Source of the DNA: Desulfobacterales bacterium
GTDB lineage: Bacteria > Desulfobacterota > Desulfobacteria > Desulfobacterales > Desulfobacteraceae
DNA: 16,925 nucleotides
Direction of reading: 5' to 3'
Assembly (NCBI GenBank): GCA_022361535.1
Contig: JAKSAU010000757.1
Location: 1-16,925, forward strand
Of the stretch, positions 15,510-16,925 are shown piece by piece. Both the position numbers and the translations under genes were made by a program. Position 1 is the stretch's first letter, and the number at the start of each line of letters is the position of its first letter. A model generated the notes under the pieces. That model searched no databases. It saw nothing but the letters and a program-made list of their open reading frames with translations, and had not been told where the DNA came from.

Positions 15510-16091
15510 ATGCCACCAAAATTTAAATTCACCAGAGATGAAATAATAGAATCAGCTTTTAACTTTGTCAGAAAAAACGGATGGCACAAGCTGACCACCA
15601 GGACCCTTGCTCAAGAGTTGGGAGCCTCTGCCAAACCGATTTATTCCTTTTTCAAATCCATGAATAACCTTGAAGAAGAATTAGTTAAAAAATCTGTTGA
15701 TCTGCTTTTTGAGCACATGATTGAGTATCGAACAGGTGATCCCTGGATCGACCATGGAATCGGTTATGTCATGTTTGCACAGAATGAAAGCTATCTTTTC
15801 AGGGGATGCAACAATGAAAAAAATATCAAACACTATAAAATCTATGGCGAAGTCATATGGCAAAAATGCACAGACTCTCTTGTAAACTATCCCCCTTTTG
15901 ATGGGTTGACTGAAGATCAGATTTATAAGATTCAGGCAACACGATGGCTTATGACACACGGACTTGCATTCCAGGTCAGCAATCCACCTCCAGATGTCTG
16001 GGACGATGAAAACATCAGACTAACTGTACAAATGGGCAGCATCGCAATTCTTGACGGGTTAAAAAAGCAATTCGTTTCAGAAGGAATATAA
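15510..16091 (+). CDS. TetR/AcrR-family transcriptional regulator
   Basis: The product is 193 residues, normal for TetR repressors. The N-terminal DNA-binding domain at about 8-55 has the expected pattern, TRDEIIESAFNFVRKNGW followed by LTTRTLAQELGASAKPIYSFF, where the second segment is the helix-turn-helix. The C-terminal 130 or so residues form a variable ligand-binding/dimer domain rich in aromatics and with two cysteines (about 100 and 117), of unknown ligand. Only a weak ribosome site (GGAAATG) precedes the ATG at 15510. Two palindromic operators lie just upstream, suggesting autorepression. A SAM methyltransferase gene follows after 66 bases in the same direction and is probably co-regulated. 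Confidence 0.92.
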   Translation: MPPKFKFTRDEIIESAFNFVRKNGWHKLTTRTLAQELGASAKPIYSFFKSMNNLEEELVKKSVDLLFEHMIEYRTGDPWIDHGIGYVMFAQNESYLFRGCNNEKNIKHYKIYGEVIWQKCTDSLVNYPPFDGLTEDQIYKIQATRWLMTHGLAFQVSNPPPDVWDDENIRLTVQMGSIAILDGLKKQFVSEGI

Positions 16092-16157
16092 CCTTGTTTT
16101 AAATTTGCACCCAGGTTTCTTACCTGATTAATCAATAAATTTAAAAAGGAGGTACGT

Positions 16158-16925
16158 ATGGAAAACAATTCTTCAAGTAAAACTGCTGAAGATATGGCAG
16201 GATTTCGTGCCCTGGAAACCCTCAGACCTAAAGAGAACCGTCTTTGCGAAGACCCGTTTGCAAAACATTTTCTCACAGACGCATGGGCAACCCGGTATAA
16301 ATCACCTCTGCGCAGTAAACTTTTCATGGGGATTACCCACCTAATCAACCCGGGTGCCACAAACACAGTTTCAGCAAGGCTCAGATTCATTGACGACTAT
16401 ATTAAAACTTGTATTGAAAACGGGCTTGAGCAGCTTGTAATTCTTGGTGCTGGATTTGACTGCCGGGCTCTTAGAATGGAAGAACTCCAAAAAGGGGTCA
16501 CTGTTTTTGAGGTTGACTACCCTGCCACCCAGGAAAAAAAACAAGACGTCTTAAAAACCATACTGGAGGACATACCAGATCACATTATTTTTGTGCCATA
16601 CCAGCTTGAGGACAAAGGGTTTGGTGGACAGCTCATGAAAAAGGGATATGACAAAAATAAAAAATCCCTTTTTATCATGGAGGGTCTGGTCATGTATATT
16701 GACCCTGACTCAGTAAAACGGCTTTTTTCTTTTATTTCAGAAAACTCATGCCCGGGAAGTGCTGTGATCTTTGACTTTCTTCCCCCGGGCATCGAAGATG
16801 GCACCATCAAAAACCGGGCCGGGAGAAACATGCACAAAAAAAAAAAAAAAAAAGGGGAACCCTTTAAATTCAGCATCGACAAAAGCCATTTACCTCAATT
16901 CCTATCTAAAGTTGGATTCAACAAT
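16158..16925 (+). CDS. class I SAM-dependent methyltransferase (PF04072/TIGR00027 type), 3' partial
   Basis: Open from an ATG at 16158 (very strong AAAAAGGAGGTACGT site) to the window edge: 256 codons with no stop. The N-terminus SKTAEDMAGFRALETLRP and EDPFAKHFL are typical of the leucine-carboxyl-methyltransferase-like TIGR00027 family. The SAM-binding glycine motif is LVILGAGFDCRALRM (about 93-107), followed by VFEVDYPATQEKK with the ribose-binding acidic residue and FIMEGLVMYIDPDSV. Family C-terminal sequence GEPFKFSIDKSHLPQFL appears near the end, so only a short tail, perhaps 10-20 residues, is missing. A run of 18 A (16836-16853) encodes six lysines and keeps the frame between family-like flanks. 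Relatives modify small molecules or polyketide-like products; the substrate here is unknown. Confidence 0.88.
   Translation, partial: MENNSSSKTAEDMAGFRALETLRPKENRLCEDPFAKHFLTDAWATRYKSPLRSKLFMGITHLINPGATNTVSARLRFIDDYIKTCIENGLEQLVILGAGFDCRALRMEELQKGVTVFEVDYPATQEKKQDVLKTILEDIPDHIIFVPYQLEDKGFGGQLMKKGYDKNKKSLFIMEGLVMYIDPDSVKRLFSFISENSCPGSAVIFDFLPPGIEDGTIKNRAGRNMHKKKKKKGEPFKFSIDKSHLPQFLSKVGFNN

Overview
The window looks like chromosome from an anaerobic deltaproteobacterium, probably a Desulfobacterales sulfate reducer. This is inferred from the combination of a non-pyrrolysine MttB-type corrinoid methyltransferase cluster, a sigma-54 activator, a hybrid sensor kinase and moderate GC with AT-rich gaps. 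I could not run a database search, so the taxon is not proven. Both window ends cut a gene: a chemoreceptor at the left and a SAM-dependent methyltransferase at the right.

Left third (1-5300): the 3' part of a methyl-accepting chemotaxis protein; a tiny self-contained transcription unit (promoter, very strong RBS, 28-codon ORF, perfect terminator); a two-gene stress operon (tandem-domain universal stress protein plus PsiE-family membrane protein) ending in a long hairpin; a 59-aa conserved-looking protein on the minus strand; and the Na+/H+ antiporter NhaA. The theme is ion and stress homeostasis.

Middle (5400-8130): a membrane-anchored hybrid histidine kinase on the minus strand, a 390-bp gap, and a small lipoprotein of unknown function on the plus strand.

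Right half (8176-15388): a methylamine-type catabolic operon on the minus strand, in transcription order: MttB-family methyltransferase 2, MFS transporter, MttB-family methyltransferase 1, cognate corrinoid protein, then the wreck of a methyltetrahydrofolate:corrinoid methyltransferase. The pieces fit a pathway in which a methylated (probably quaternary) amine is imported and demethylated onto the cobalamin of the corrinoid protein, whose methyl group is passed to tetrahydrofolate. The last enzyme is a pseudogene here, with an in-frame stop, an internal deletion of roughly 0.5 kb and a frameshift, so its function is either lost or supplied elsewhere. Divergent from the operon lies a PAS-AAA+-Fis enhancer-binding protein, and a good -24/-12 promoter faces the operon. 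This makes a typical sigma-54 controlled catabolic module.

Right end (15389-16925): a TetR-family regulator, preceded by two abutting 14-bp operator-like palindromes next to a -35-like TTGACA, followed by a class I SAM methyltransferase of the PF04072/TIGR00027 type. That gene contains an 18-A homopolymer inside its coding sequence and runs off the window.
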